Shown here one piece after another: positions 63,594 to 64,000 of a DNA stretch of 64,000 bases. The position numbers and the translations under genes were made by a program. The first letter of the stretch is position 1. Every line of letters begins with the position of its first letter. Origin of the DNA: a virus; IMG/VR virus record IMGVR_UViG_3300036466_000332, positions 1 to 64,000 of that record; one strand, given 5' to 3'. The notes beneath the pieces were generated by a model, which ran no database searches, was not told the DNA's origin, and was given only the letters and a program-made list of their open reading frames with translations.

Positions 63594-64000
63594 ATGGAGA
63601 TGGGTAGAAAAGGACTTAGTTTTTCATTTTTGAATTTAGAAAAATTAGTTAAAAAAGACATTAAGAATGAAACTGGTTTTATGTTGGATACCAGTATAAA
63701 CTACCTTTATTTGTACAAAGAGGAAATGTTAATGAGTGATTCTATTTATTCTAGAAAGTTTGGAATAAGTGAATCAGACCCTAAAAGTATACTGGCTTAT
63801 CTTTACACATGTAAATGTGAGAATTTATTAGGTCAGAATAATAAAGGGAGAGTTTGTCCTGAGTGTGGTTATAAAGTAAAAAAACAAGAGTTCCCAATAA
63901 CGATAAGAGCTTGGGGTAAAATAGCACCACATAAAATAATGACTTATGCAGGTTTACTACACTTTAGAACTGTACTTGGGAGAAAGAACTTTAAGAAATT
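63594..64000 (+). CDS. RNA polymerase beta-prime subunit, N-terminal part (cut by window end)
   Basis: 136 codons visible from the ATG at 63594 (AAGGAG six bases upstream); the ATG at 63600 is an alternative. Near residue 77 the first zinc site of beta-prime is seen as CKCENLLGQNNKGRVCPECG, equal to C-x-C...C-x2-C of the bacterial subunit. It is preceded by YSRKFGISESDPKSI, in place of the EPIRDGLF region, and followed by FPITIRAWGKIAPHKI, equal to 'MGHIELAAPVAHIW'. The frame continues past the end, where NADFDGD should be checked. The early-type promoter suggests the non-virion polymerase. Confidence 0.78.
   Translation, partial: MEMGRKGLSFSFLNLEKLVKKDIKNETGFMLDTSINYLYLYKEEMLMSDSIYSRKFGISESDPKSILAYLYTCKCENLLGQNNKGRVCPECGYKVKKQEFPITIRAWGKIAPHKIMTYAGLLHFRTVLGRKNFKK

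Noticed and set aside
1-64000. tRNA, rRNA, CRISPR array, insertion sequence or att site
   Set aside because: I saw no cloverleaf-like segments, regular spaced repeats, transposase motifs or flanking direct repeats. Homing endonucleases and group I introns are the only mobile elements seen.

Overview
The window is a continuous stretch of an AT-rich jumbo (giant) contractile-tailed phage genome. Evidence for a phage: a tail sheath followed by a tail tube, a 2358-residue tape measure, a portal, baseplate proteins, an amidase lysin, a family B DNA polymerase, a phage-type chaperonin and pieces of a multisubunit RNA polymerase. Strong AGGAG-type ribosome sites and the low GC suggest a low-GC Gram-positive host. 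The closest described lifestyle is that of the phiKZ-like jumbo phages, in particular Bacillus phages AR9 and PBS1, which carry two multisubunit RNA polymerases. I cannot name the species.

Layout. 1-3667: tail/baseplate genes. 3738-9260: replication and early genes (SSB-like protein, N-terminal half of DNA polymerase). 9364-11709: beta-helix adhesin-like proteins. 11744-24478 (minus strand): small protein, a GH13 alpha-amylase, scaffold-like protein, RusA-like nuclease, tail protein, tape measure. 24610-27798: PhoH-like ATPase and portal. 27838-33974 (minus strand): membrane protein, thymidylate kinase and the C-terminal half of DNA polymerase, interrupted by two group I introns. 34059-43601: hypothetical genes, RNA polymerase beta-prime C-terminal part, ChaB-like protein, UvsW-like helicase, GroEL-like chaperonin. 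43714-46634: LysM membrane protein, HTH protein, amidase and three membrane proteins (lysis). 46666-49128 (minus strand): four unknown genes. 49265-54506: sheath, tube and baseplate. 54576-63448: mostly unknown genes. 63594-64000: N-terminus of an RNA polymerase beta-prime subunit, cut by the window end.

Two promoter families explain much of the expression logic. Ten near-identical RTTATATATTAT boxes, all on the plus strand, precede genes that look early; they contain TATATTAT, close to the early promoters read by the virion RNA polymerase of phiKZ-like phages. About twenty AACA-N6/7-TA(G) boxes on both strands precede structural, lysis, chaperonin and amylase genes; they match the AACA(N6)TW consensus of AR9 late promoters read by the non-virion RNA polymerase. 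One beta-prime fragment sits behind a late box and the other behind an early box, which suggests they belong to the two different phage RNA polymerases.

The most unusual points are the DNA polymerase split into two genes on opposite strands (exonuclease plus motif A in one, motifs B and C in the other), two group I introns inserted at motifs B and C, an antisense homing endonuclease gene in one intron broken by one amber codon, and an apparently intact alpha-amylase driven by a late promoter. There is no gene-free stretch over 300 bases except the 5' part of intron 1 (33212-33554), which holds the ribozyme core. No tRNA, rRNA or CRISPR array was seen.
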